From assembly GCA_022559845.1 (NCBI GenBank), contig CM040128.1:76819247-76883246 (forward strand): 64,000 bases of DNA, given 5' to 3'. Positions within the stretch are counted from its first letter, which is position 1; every line of letters starts with the position of its first letter. Below, piece by piece: positions 43,545 to 54,671 of this stretch. This DNA comes from Amorphophallus konjac (Eukaryota; Streptophyta; Magnoliopsida; Alismatales; Araceae). The notes beneath the pieces were generated by a model, which saw nothing but the letters and a program-made list of their open reading frames with translations, made no database searches and was not told where the DNA came from. The position numbers and the translations under genes are program-made.

Positions 43545-45690
43545 TGAACCTCCGAACTCAACTTATTTAATTTTTAAAGTTAGTCTGTTTTAAGAATGCA
43601 CTTCTGAGCACTGGCTCAAACCGGGCATCTAATTTGGATTCCGTCAGCTCTCACAAGTCACTTTTACCTCTCAGGTCATGTTGGAATGATCGGCACGCCG
43701 ATCAGACCGATATTTTAGATTTTGGACCCCCAAACCCAACTTCTTTAATTCTAAACTAAGTGCATTTTAAGAATGCACTTCTGAGCACTAGGCTCAAATC
43801 GGACATCCAATTTGGATTCCGTCACCTCCCATAAGTCGATTTTACCTCCCAGGTCGTGTTGGAATGATTGGCACGCCGATCAGATCGATATTTTAGATTT
43901 TGGACTCTAGAACCCCGAACCCAACTTCTTTAATTTTAAACTAAGTGCATTTTAAGAATACACTTCTGAGCACCGGGCTCAAACCAGGCATCCAATTTGG
44001 ATTCTGTCAGCTATCACAAGTCGCTTTTACCTCCCAGGTCGTGTTGGAATGATCAGCATGCCGATCAGACTGATATTTTAGATTTTGGACCCCTTAACCC
44101 AACTTCTTTAATTTTTAACTAAGTGCATTTGAAAAATACACTTCTGAGCGACGGGCTCAAACCGGGTATCCGATTTACATTCCGTCAACTTTCACAAGTC
44201 ACTTTTACCTCCCAGGTCGTGTTGGAGCGATCGACATGCCAATCAAAATGATATTTTAGATTTTGGACCTCCGAACCTAACTTCTTTGATTTTAAACTAA
44301 CTGCATTTGAAGAATGCACTTCTAAGCGTCGGGCTTAAACCGGATATCCGATTTGAATTCTGTCAGCTCTCACAAGTCACTTCTACCTCTCAAGTCGTAT
44401 TGGAATGAGCGGCACGCCGATCAGGCCAATATTTTACATTTTGAACCCCCAAACCCCTAATTATCTGAATTCTTTTAAACTAGGTTAGTTTTGAAAACTA
44501 ACTTAGTTTTGAATTGAGTTATTTGAGCGCCGGACTCTAACCGGATATCCGATTTGGATTGCGTCAATTCTCACAAGTCGCCTTTACCTCCCAGGTCGTG
44601 TTGGAACGATCGGCACGTCGATCAGACTGATATTTTAGATTTTGGACCCCCGAACCCAACTTCTTTAATTTTAAACTAAGTGCATTTGAAAAATGCACTT
44701 CTGAGCCTAGGGCTCAAACCGGGTATCCGATTTGCATTCCGTCAGCTTTCACAAGTCACTTTTACCTTCCAAGTCGTGTTGGAATGATCGGCACGCCGAT
44801 CAGGCCAGTATTTTACATTTTGAACCCCTGAACCTCTAATTATCTGAATTCTTTTAAACTAAGTTAGTTTTGAAAACTAACTTAGTTTTGAATTGAGTTA
44901 TTTGAGCGCCGAACTCAAACCGGATATTCGATTTGGAATCCGTCAACTCTCACAAGTCACTTTTACCTCCCAGGTCATGTTGGAATGATCGGCACGCCGA
45001 TCAGACCGATATTTTAGATTTTGGACCACCGAACGTAACTTCTTTAATTTTAAACTAAGTACATTTGAAAAATACACATCTGAACGTCGGGCTCAAACTA
45101 GGTATCCAATTTACATTCCGTCAGCTTTCACAAGTCACTTTTACCTCCCAGGTCGTGTTGGAACGATCGGCATGGCAATCAGACCGATATTTTAGATTTT
45201 GGACCCCCGATCCTAACTTCTTTGATTTTAAACTAAGTGCATTTGAAGAATGCACTTCTGAATGTCGGGCTCAAACCGGGTATCCGATTAGGATTCCGTC
45301 AGCTCCCACAAGTCACTTCTACCTCCCAAGTCATGTTGGAATGATCGGCACGTCGATCAGGCCAGTATTTTACATTTTGAACCCCCGAACCCCTAATTAT
45401 CTAAATTCTTTTAAACTAAGTTAATTTTGAAAACTAACTTAGTTTTGAATTGAGTTATTTGAGCACCGGACTCAAAACAGATATCCGATTTAGATTCCGT
45501 CAACTCTCACAAGTCACTTTTACCTCCCAGGTCGTGTTGGAACGATCAGCACGCTGATCAGACCGATATTTTATATTTTGGACCCTCGAACCCCTAATTA
45601 TCTGAATTCTTTTGAACTAAGTTAGTTTTGAATTGAGTAATTTGAGCACCGAGCTGAAACCGGATATCCAATTTAGATTCCGTCAACTCT
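43545..45690. repeat. Satellite array, about 12 monomers of 175-210 bp, inside the CACTA
   Basis: Two monomer types. A-type (~178 bp) contains AAGTGCATT...AATGCACTT (e.g. 43758-43780). B-type (~205 bp) contains AACTAAGTTAGTTTT and its complement (44857-44871/44873-44887). All share a second palindrome, GATCGGC-AC-GCCGATC (e.g. 43688-43703). The order appears to be A5-B-A-B-A-A-B-B'. Confidence 0.88.
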
Positions 45691-45693
45691 CTA

Positions 45694-47815
45694 TTTGCGA
45701 CCTTTTCTTTCTTTCGTGGGTCGATCGACCAGCTGACTAACTGGTAGTCAAATGATCAATTGACGACGCGGGCGTGCCAGTCACATGAGTGACGAATTTG
45801 TGATGCGCTCATTCTGACCCATGTCGGGCGAATGTGAGGTTCGGTCGGGACCAGCAGTCCGCCATACCATAAAGGCTACGGCGTTAATTACATCCCCCAC
45901 GAGGAGGGAACACCTTTGATTAATTACCGAGATAGCGGGCTGTCGAAGCCGAATTAAGAAAAGCTACATGATGATCATGACGAAGGCATGCAGGATGCAT
46001 ATATTTATCATGCAGAAGATGCATAATTCATGGGATTATGGATCCTCGGTACGTGGCGGAGGACATAGGTCCGAAGACCACCGTCGCGCATAGCGAAGAC
46101 TTCCGACCAGACGTAATCTGGTTTTCTGTTGACGCCATTTAATATACCCGAGGATCTATGCATGCATGCACACATGACATTCATGACTATATTAAGCATG
46201 ATGATAGAATCATGGAAGCAAATGGTAATCGACCACATTTATTACCCCTCATCGAGAAGAGGGAAGGCAGCACAAATATGATAGCGCGAGCAAAATGCTA
46301 ACGGGCATGGTAATGAAGATATGATAACAAGATAGTTTGGACTCGCTCGGCCCTTCCTTTATTCAATTTATTACCAATTGTGGTTTATCGGCATCGACCC
46401 TGAGGGACGAGAACCACTATGAGGCAAGTGAACAATTAAAGCAGCAAAAGGTCCCAAAACCGGCGCGGCCATGCGATAGGTAGCTTATACGGCGCGATAA
46501 AGCGTAGGTATAAGCGGTTAATACGGCGCGGCCATATAGCTGGTTAAGACGGCGCGCAAAAGATTGGGGCGCGCCGGTTCATGGTGCGCCGGAAAGGCGC
46601 AAGGAAGTTTTTTTGTTTTTTGAGTGTAGGGTTAATCCGGCGCGGGGGGGTACCGCGCCGTATTAGGGCGCGCCGGGTTAAGGTCGCGCCGTTTTAGCTT
46701 ATTTTCGATGAATTCCGAATCATTTGAGTTTCTTAAGTTTATGTTGAGGGTTTTGAAGCCATTCGAGGCCAATTGTTGTTAAATTGAAGCCCAAAGCCCT
46801 CTGGGGATGATGGAGCAAGTCAGTGCGAGGTTCATACTCAAGCACTGAGGTAATTGGATTCAGAATGAGCATCTCATCCACTTAGTTATGCTGAATTTGT
46901 CTAAAATTTAGCAGCATCTCTCCTGAACATGAAGAGTTGCAGGGGAGAATCGGGGTCATGCTTACTCGTGGAACAAGCCCCTGAACCGCCGGTATGCACG
47001 AAGGCAGCCAGCAAACCCCATTGGATGGAATACCCCGAGGACTAGCCTGCTAGGGGCACCAAAGTTCCATAGGGAGAAGAAACGGAGAGATGAAGCCCTT
47101 GACGATGGGAACAGCACCCCGAGGGCTAGCCTGCGAAGGGTGGATGACCCACAGTGTATGACTTATCCCTTATAGGGACTGACCATTAGGAAGATGAAAC
47201 TCCGAGGGCTAGCCTGCGAGGAACACATATCCCCGGCCTTCATTGGGTCCTGAATTGTTGGGGGCGAGCTCGTTGAGCCAAGACCCCTCTGTTGCTATCT
47301 GTTGTGGGCTCAGGGAGAAACGCCTGCCATCGAGGGGTAGGGTTCTTAGTTGCCCAGCAGTTCCGTGAAGCCACGGGGGGAATGCTCCCCTCCCCGGGTG
47401 ATCGAGACGATGAGAAAACCTCGAAACCATTCAGATGATGATGAATAGGGGTGGTAAATGCATTAGTGAGATGGGCCCACGGCAGGGGCATATGCTCGAA
47501 CGATTAGAAAGCGACGCTCAGGGGAGGGACCCTGCACATGATGGAGAGAGGCACGTGCAGAAGCACGGCTCCATCCGAGAAGAAAAGGGGATGCGAGAAC
47601 CCTTGAATCAAACATGAAGATGAGCGAAAGAGAAGCCCCCGGGGAGGGGTATTTCTGTAGCCCACGATGACTCAGGGCATGCTAGGAACTTCAGGGAAAG
47701 CGGAACCAGAGAACGATGCAAAGAAAGCCTCATACGCACGCATTCGCATACATAAGAAAGGGGAGGTGAAGATCATTCATTCGACCCGTTAATCCCAACA
47801 TTCGCATACATATTT
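45694..47815 (-). repeat. Inverted fragment of the Tat LTR (3' ~60%)
   Basis: Reverse complement of about 61202-63301 with scattered differences and indels. It breaks sharply at 45694 against CACTA satellite. It includes a field of GGCGCGCC/GGCGCGG words (46460-46700). Short ORFs (46008-46238 minus, 47209-47491 minus) recur in the other arm (62755-62988 plus, 61395-61823 plus) but look like chance frames. Confidence 0.88.
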
Positions 47816-47832
47816 ACGAGTCGAACAATTAA

Positions 47833-48372
47833 CGGTGCCCCACACCTAAAGAAGCGAATGCGCTTGATATCAAGGCGTTCGAACAGCAGAAGGAGAAAGG
47901 TAAGAAGGCGGCTCCCCCGCAGCCTGCAAAAGCTCCGGATGACAAAGAAGGTCCTTCGTTGAGGGACAAGATGAAGAAAGCCTACTCCTTTCCAAAGGAC
48001 AAGACCCGAGTCCTGTTCGACTGGGTAATAGAATACGGCATGGTCACCCTGCCTGAGCCAAGAAGACCGGAGGACCTGAAAAGAAAAGACAGTCCAAGAT
48101 TCTGCCCCTACCACCAGATGTTGGGACATCCAATCGAAGACTGTTATGTTTTCAAAGACATCATCGAAGGAATGGTAAAGAAGAATGAAATAGAGCTGGG
48201 AGAGTACAAAGTAGATCCTCCTCAGCCACATGAAGCTCCTCCCAGGAGAGCAGCAGTCAACATGGTCTTCCTCTACCAGGCATTACCTGAGGAGATCTCT
48301 GAAGCAAGCACACGGAGCACCTACGAAATCCATTTCCTGGAGCCCGTGAAAGAACAGCAGGGGTGGCAGTAG
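47833..48372 (+). pseudogene. Tat gag C-terminus
   Basis: Frame opens after TAA at 47830 and ends at TAG 48370. A lysine/proline-rich linker is followed by the Tat-type gag knuckle region with F-C-P-Y-H and G-H-P-I-E-D-C-Y (about 48100-48150), a C/H cluster in place of a classic CCHC. The large N-terminal capsid part is missing: the inverted LTR piece abuts this point, so gag was truncated by the rearrangement. The same frame reopens after the stop. Confidence 0.8.
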
Positions 48373-49428
48373 ATCCCTATAAAGCACAAAAAGAAGAGGG
48401 CACCCCGCCCGAAAGAGGGGGCAAGTATTCGTGGCGTTACACCCCGGCCTGCTCCGCCAGTGATAGCACCCGTGGGGGTTACCCCACCTACAGCTGTCAG
48501 AATACATACACCTAACAGGAGGAGACAAACTCCGCTGCCAGCAATCAAGGAAACCAATCCTGGGGTCCTTCGACTACAGCACCTGATTGAAGGGCTAGAT
48601 GAATATGTGCAGCCCGAATTGAAACCTCTGCTGGTACGGGACCACGTCCCATGGCAAGAGCTGGAACAACTCTCACTCAAACAGGTGGAGGAAGCTGAAG
48701 CAGCACCCCCTGAAGAGGGCAGCCTGTTCTGGGGGCAGGCACCCGCAGAAACTAAAAAGAAGAGAAAGCAAAAGAAGAAGAAAAGAAAGGCCGCTGGGGC
48801 CAATAAAGCACAGGTTGTCTCCTGTAATACCCTATCAGCACTCTTCAACCTACCCGGAGAAGAGGAAGAAGAAGAAATTTGCTTCACACCCCATGCTGGG
48901 GGAGGCAAAGCCGAGGCCGCAACTGCTGCACATGCCACTCGGTCGGGCCGAAGATGGGGGCGCCGGCCACCACCCAACCACAACATCATGTTCAGAGGGG
49001 AGCAACCCTACAAGACACCTCCGCCGGAGGTTAAGGGAGTCCAAATCCCTCCTCCGTCAGGCCTATACAACAAGAGTGGGGGCAAGGCAGTCTCTTCATT
49101 CCTTGAATTTATGAAAATGTCAAAGGGGAAACAGTCCTGTCAAGAGGCTAACCCTACACCCGGGGCCATTCACCCGCAGCCAGCGCAATCTACTGAGGAT
49201 GCAAATGCAGATGGAGCTTGCCCTACAGCAACTAATAAAGAAGACCCGACAGCCGGTGCCAGCCAAGAGGATGCCGAGTCCGAGGAAGATGAAGCAGGTC
49301 CGTCTGGACCCACAAATCAAAACCTCCCCAAGCCCAGATGGGCTGAAGAGATGAAGCTCTCCAATGTCCGGGCTGGGAGCCGAATAATGAAGTTGCTCAA
49401 AAAGCTCCCCGCTCGATTTACGATCTGA
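48373..49428 (+). pseudogene. Tat gag-protease linker region
   Basis: Same frame as the gag fragment, bounded by TAG (48370) and TGA (49426). It encodes a Pro/Lys/Glu-rich, low-complexity segment with two basic clusters (K-K-K-R-K-Q-K-K-K-K-R-K near 48755-48790). Tat elements commonly have a long unstructured linker here; no enzymatic motif is seen. The frame is nearly intact, so the two stops are probably recent or, less likely, read through. A 222-residue minus-strand frame (48321-48989) is its shadow. Confidence 0.7.
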
Positions 49429-51414
49429 GAAATTCTCCCTTTGAGTGAAGAAACTCGACAGGCGATCATCACTGCTCTGCAGACGCCTGCTCATTTTGAA
49501 GCCTGCATAGCTGAGGCTACACTAGAAGCCAGTATGACCTTCTCTCCGGAAGACATGCTACTACCTACTGCCAGCCACAACAGGCCACTGTATATGAAAG
49601 GGCACCTGAATGGAAGGGAGCTGAACAGAATATTGGTTGATCCCGGTGTAGCAATCAACATCCTGCCATACAGAATATACCAGAGGCACCACTTTAATGT
49701 GCATCTCGAGAAAGTCGGGGATATGCGTATCGCTGGCTTCAACCAAAAATGTGAAGTATCTATGGGAGTGGCAGAATTTACGCTGACCCTGGCAGATTTC
49801 ACTACAACAGTACAATTTCATGTCATTGACTCTCGCACCTCCTACAAGGCGCTGCTCGGCCACCCATGGCTGCATGAGAATATGGTGGTGCCATCCACGC
49901 TCCACCAATGCATCAAATACAGCCTCCAAGGGAAGGAGGAGAGGATATTCACTGATCTCCACCCGTTCGAGGTATTTGAATGTCACTTGGCAGACGCCAA
50001 CCTATATACGGGGCCTCCCCGGAAGGTTTCTGAAGCTAAAGCCCCCACAGGGGCCTCGAAGAATAGATCAGGTGACGGTTGGTATCCACCACCGCCACGC
50101 GGATATGTCAAGCCGAAGGTGGTCTCCCACATCACAGCTTCTGGAGACGTCGGCAGGGTAACACCCCCAGCATTATATCCCAAACCTAAGGAAGTGCAGA
50201 TCAATCGACAATGCGACCGCATCGGAGTCCCGGCCGGCCTCACCAAGCCATTCCTCGGCCTCAACAACCCCACTGTCGAACCTTTCAAAGCTTGGGAGGT
50301 GACACAGGAAGATGGGCCCAGCAGCTTGTTCTATACAGCTGAGGAGCATCCCACTCGGGAAGACACAGACTGCAGCCTCCCTGAAGATCTAGCCAACCCG
50401 CGGGTTCCTGTCCAGGGTCTGGCGTTCACGACCGATCGGATGGCCAAAATGTTTCAGAAGCAACACCTTCCCCCCGATCAGTCTCAAAAGCGCAAAGAAG
50501 CTTTCCAGAAGATGTGGTATCCTGTAAATCTGGATAAGGAAATGAGACGTGTCTCTCAGCATCCAGGGTTGGGCTTCACCCTGGAGGAATATTATTACAG
50601 TGGGCGGTACGAGGTGGATACTATCTCCGCCTTCTATCCTACTGAAGATAGCCCTCTGGGGGCAACCTTTGATGAGTATCCGGTGGAAGCCGAATATCTT
50701 GAACTGGCTCGGTCCGGGAATCAAGAAGTAGAAACCTCGGCCCCTTGCCGATGCTGGGAGCAAGTTCATTCTGAAGAAGCGGCCTTTCAAGCCGAATTTG
50801 ATACGGCTAGCAGCAGCGAAGCCGAAGACATTCAAGAAGTAGGAGTCTCTCCCTCCACAGGGGTCCTACTAATGACAACTTCAACACCCTTTCTACCAAT
50901 CAGGGAAGCCTTGGTCAACTCCAATCAAGGGGAGCCAGCTACCAGGAAAGAAAAAGCCACTTCTGCGGAAGATACAACTGTCCCAGAAGGCGAGACTTCC
51001 TCAGCTTCTGCTATAAAACCAGTATGTTGTCCGAGTCCGGCTGTAAACAGCTACCAGTCCGTTATGGCTGCAACCTCATCCACAAACATCAAGGCTGCTC
51101 TCTCATCCTTGGAAGCTACGACGGTAATGGATTTGCTAATAGAACAATCCACCCAGCTGCTAGCACAAGAAATCAAGAAACCTCAAGAAGCTCTGGTGGT
51201 GTCTGACGAGGAAGTCGAAGTACTCGACCCTCAAGATGGTATTCCAGACTTCGTTGACCTCCAACCGGCACCTCCGGAGATAGAAGATGGAGGCCAGGCC
51301 ACAGTCGATGAACTAATAGAAGTCAACTTGGGAAATGAGGAGGACCCTAGGCCCACCTTCCTCAGCGCCCAACTGTCCCAAGAAGAACGGGAGTTGTCAT
51401 CCAGCTGCTGCTAG
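49429..51414 (+). pseudogene. Tat protease domain and long linker to RT
   Basis: Same frame as the two preceding segments. The retroviral-like aspartic protease spans about 49570-50000: a beta-strand-rich segment with L-V-D-P-G-V-A-I-N-I-L-P at the active site, then G-H-P-W-L. The catalytic D is present, but the following residue is proline where Tat proteases usually have glycine and retropepsins have S or T, so activity is doubtful. After it comes a ~450-residue acidic, serine-rich linker with no known fold. The frame ends at TAG 51412; RT continues in another frame overlapping this end. Confidence 0.8.
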
Positions 51415-52201
51415 AGTACTGGGATTGCTTCGCCTGGACTTACAAAGAGATGTCAGGTCTAAGCCCCGCTGTCTCACAACATGAGCTAACAATCAGCCCT
51501 GAGGCCGAGCCAGTGAAGCAACCACCGTGGCGCATGAGGCCAGAGCTCATCACCCAAATTTGTGCTGAAGTCGACAAGCTCATTGACGTGGGATTTGTTG
51601 AAGAAAACCAGTACACTACATGGCTGGCGAATATCGTCCCCGTGAAGAAGAAGAATGGACAGATCCGGATATATGTCGACTTTCGAGATCTAAATAAAGC
51701 CTGCCCCAATGATGATTTCCTGGTGCCAATAACCGAGGTCATGATTGATGCTCCAACCGGCCATGAAGCCCTGTCATTCATGGATGGGTCTTCCTGTTAC
51801 AATCAGATTTGGATCGTGGAGCCTGACCGAGTCCATACTGCTTTCCGAACTCCTAAAGGCATTTATCATACAAGAGAATGCCGTTCGGACTGAAAAATGC
51901 TGGCGCAACCTATCAGCGCGCAATGACCAAAATCTTTGACGAGTTGCTCTACCACAAGGTCGAATGCTACATAGATGACCTGGTGGTCAAGACCAAAAGA
52001 AAAGAAGATCATCTGCAAGACCTCCGGATTGTCTTTCAGAGGCTGAGGCAGCATGAGCTAAAGATGAACCCCATGAAATGTGCGTTCGGACTGTCGAGCG
52101 GAAAATTCCTGGGTTTCATCGTCCGATATCGGGGAATCGAGATAGACCCCGCAAAGATCAAAGTAATTCAGGAGTTACCTCCGCCAAGGAACATCTCCTA
52201 G
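51390..52201 (+). pseudogene. Tat reverse transcriptase (two frames, one stop)
   Basis: RT copies the element RNA. The first half (to about 51885) has E-V-D-K-L-I-D-V-G-F, N-I-V-P-V-K-K-K-N-G and V-D-F-R-D-L-N-K-A-C-P. A one-base change near 51875 shifts the frame, which resumes at M-P-F-G-L-K-N-A-G (51878). The catalytic box is Y-I-D-D (51968-51979) instead of the usual Y-V-D-D. G-K-F-L-G-F follows, then an in-frame TAG at 52199-52201 before the connection to RNase H. Both aspartates are intact, but frameshifts and stops prevent a product. Confidence 0.9.
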
Positions 52202-52790
52202 CTGAGATCACTACAGGGCCGCTTAGCTTATATCCGGCGGTTCATTTCCAATTTGTCAGGGCGATGTCAGCCTTTTCACAAGTTGATGATGAAAGAGGTT
52301 CCCTTTTATTGGGATGAAGATTGCCAGACGGCCTTTGACAAGCTGAAAGACTATCTGAAAACTCCTCCTGTGCTGGGCGCGCCGGTGAAAGGACGACCAT
52401 TGATACTATATATAGCAGCTACACATAATTCTCTGGGGGCATTGCTGGCCCAGAATAATGAAGAAGGGAAAGAGCAAGCCCTCTATTACCTCAGCCGGAG
52501 ACTGGTCAGAACTGAAGAGAAATATACCTATATTGAGAAGATCTGTCTGGCACTGGTCTTCGCAATTAAGAAGCTCCGACACTATATGTTGTCGCATGAA
52601 ATCAGCTTGGTATCCAAAGAAGATCCCCTGAAGTACATCATGTCTCAACCGGCACTCAAAGGTCGCCTGGGCAAATGGGCGGCAATTCTTATGGAGTTTG
52701 ATATCTCCTACGTACCGCGCAAGGTCGTCAAGGGCCAAGCTATTGCAGACTTCTTCGCTGAGCACCCAGTGCCCGGGGACTGCCCGTTGG
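52202..52790 (+). pseudogene. Tat connection/thumb and first RNase H
   Basis: Same frame as the RT second half. L-A-Y-I-R-R-F-I-S-N begins the post-RT region; the RNase H (RT_RNaseH_2-like, degenerate in Tat) includes L-G-A-L-L-A-Q, Y-Y-L-S-R-R-L and E-K-I-C-L-A-L-V-F-A, ending at A-I-A-D-F-F-A-E-H-P-V (about 52740). In Tat elements this domain is thought to be supplemented by the next one. This part has no stop. Confidence 0.85.
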
Positions 52791-52839
52791 AGCCGAAGCT
52801 TCCTGAAGATGAAACCCTAGAAGCCATTCAAGTACAACC

Positions 52840-53255
52840 CGCCTTATGGCAGCTATACTTTGATGGCGCTTCCAGAATTGACACCTCTGCCACTGGATCA
52901 GCCAGAGTCAGGGCAAGAGTAGGCATAGTCCTGAAATCCCCGGAAGGAGAAGTGGTACATACATCCTGCTCCATAAACAAACAATGCACCAACAATGAAG
53001 CAGAATATGAAGCCCTGATAATCGGGTTGCAAATTGCTCTGTCCATGAGAATTTAGATGCTGGAAGCATTCAGAGACTCCATGCTAGTTATAAAATAGCT
53101 GGAAGGAGAGTTTGATGTGCGAAAGTAAGAGCTCCTCCCCTATCACCAGTTGGCAACTCGCCTGATGTCAAGATTTTACTTCATCAGCATCAAGCACATC
53201 AATCGAGGCCGGAATGCTCAGGCAGACACCCTCGCTAAGCAGGCCAGTTCATAGG
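52840..53255 (+). pseudogene. Additional (archaeal-like) RNase H, aRNH
   Basis: The second RNase H, found in the Tat lineage of plant gypsy elements. L-Y-F-D-G-A-S (about 52856) supplies the first aspartate, and N-N-E-A-E-Y-E-A-L (about 52990) the glutamate. After TAG at 53054 the segment continues with E-A-F-R-D-S (third acidic position) and, after further stops, N-A-Q-A-D-T-L-A (last aspartate, about 53220). So all acidic positions can be recognised but at least four stops (53054, 53096, 53126, 53252) break the domain. Confidence 0.82.
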
Positions 53256-54664
53256 CGGTCCCGCCAGACACAAGCCTGAATATAACAGTGATCAACTACC
53301 GACAGGTCCCCAGCGTAACAAGGGTCCTGGCCGACGATCAAGAAATGGAAGTAGCAGTCATCGAAGGGGTTCAGCGGCCCGATTGGCGAGAGCATCTCCT
53401 ACACTGGTTTCAACACCAGCAACTTCCAAAAGAAAAGGAATAGAGGATGAAGCTCCTGAGGATCAAGGATTCTTACGAGATGCGAAGCGGGACCTTGTTC
53501 CGAATTATGGCAGATGCCCGAAGGAAAGTCCTACTCCGTTGCTTATCTTCAGCAGAAGCGGGACAGGTGATGCAGGAGGTCCATGCAGGATCAGCTGGAG
53601 CACACCAAGCTGGCCCGAAGATGAAAATTGAGATAAAGAAACTGGGTTACTATTGGCCCACTATATTTGATCATTGCTGCAGGTTTGCCAAAGCTTGTCA
53701 GAAGTGTCAAGAACACGCTAATGTGGCAAGGAGACCTTCAGTGCCATTGCATCCCACCCTACCAAGCTGGCCGTTTGCTCAGTGGGGCACGGACGTAGTA
53801 GGGTCGCTTCCAGCATCTTCATCAGGGTGCAGATACATCTTAGCAGCTACAGAATACTTCTCCAGATGGGCGGAGGCAATAGCACTAAGAGATATGACGG
53901 GAGAACTAGTTGCAAGGTTCTTCCGGCAGAATGTAATATTTCGGTTCGGGATCCCCAGCCGAATCATCTCTGATAATGGCAGTCATTTTAGGAACCAGAA
54001 GGTTTATCGGCTGGCCGACAAATACAAAATCGACTGGAGGACATCGTCCCCCTACAACCCTCAGGCCAATAGACTCGCAGAGGCCTTTAATAAGACATTA
54101 TGTACATTGCTGGCAAAGACTGTCAAGTCTAATAAAAAAGATTGGGAAGAAAGGATGTACGAAGCACTTTGGGCCTATCGTACTGTCGATAAGACCCCAA
54201 CCGGCTGTTCACCTTTCTCCCTCGTCTATGGGTCAGAAGCTGTAGTGCCCATTGAACTTGAAGTTCCTTCATTGCGAGTTGCCATCCAGCACGGACTAGT
54301 CAGTGGTGAGCAGACCAATGCAGAAAGAAGATTGGAGGAGCTCGCTGAGCTCGAAGGAAAACGCCTCCGGGCACAGCAAAACATCCAACTCTACCAAGCT
54401 CGCATGGCCCGTGCTTTTGACAAGCTAGTCAAGGGTCGAGAATTCAAGAAAGGAGACCTGGTAATGGTCAAAAGAAAAGAAGTGATGGCCTCCAACCCCA
54501 AAGGGAAGCTGGTCGAAAATTGGGTCGGGCCGTATATCATCCGCCGAGTATATGAAGGGGGTGCCTACGTCCTTGTGGACCACAAAGGAGTCATTCAGTT
54601 CTCTCCCCTCAACGAAAAACACATTAAGCTGTATCATGCAGCGCAGTCGACATGTCCCGATTGA
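53256..54664 (+). pseudogene. Tat integrase (nearly intact from 53447)
   Basis: After a stop at 53441-53443 the frame is open to TGA 54662. N-terminal HHCC-like zinc region (H-A-G..., then C-Q-K-C at about 53700). Core with D in G-T-D-V-V (about 53792), D in S-D-N-G-S (about 53971) and E in L-A-E-A-F-N (about 54080), i.e. all three catalytic residues. C-terminal half with F-K-K-G-D-L-V-M-V-K and W-V-G-P-Y. This is the best-preserved coding block. Without a working gag and RT it is of no use to this copy, though a protein could in principle be made. Confidence 0.9.
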
Positions 54665-54671
54665 TCGGCCG

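Larger units (their letters stand above)
42813..45693 (-). mobile_element. CACTA (En/Spm) transposon, left part
   Basis: Starts CACTACAAGAAAA, the canonical CACTA terminus, followed by ~400 bp of subterminal TTTCGACGG/CCGTCGAAA words in both orientations (42835-43215). A short coding exon and a long satellite array follow. The right end is not in the window; Tat-type sequence begins at 45694. No transposase core is visible. Confidence 0.85.

Noticed and set aside
48321..48989. 222-aa minus-strand ORF opposite the Tat linker
   Set aside because: Shadow of the plus-strand frame; low-complexity.
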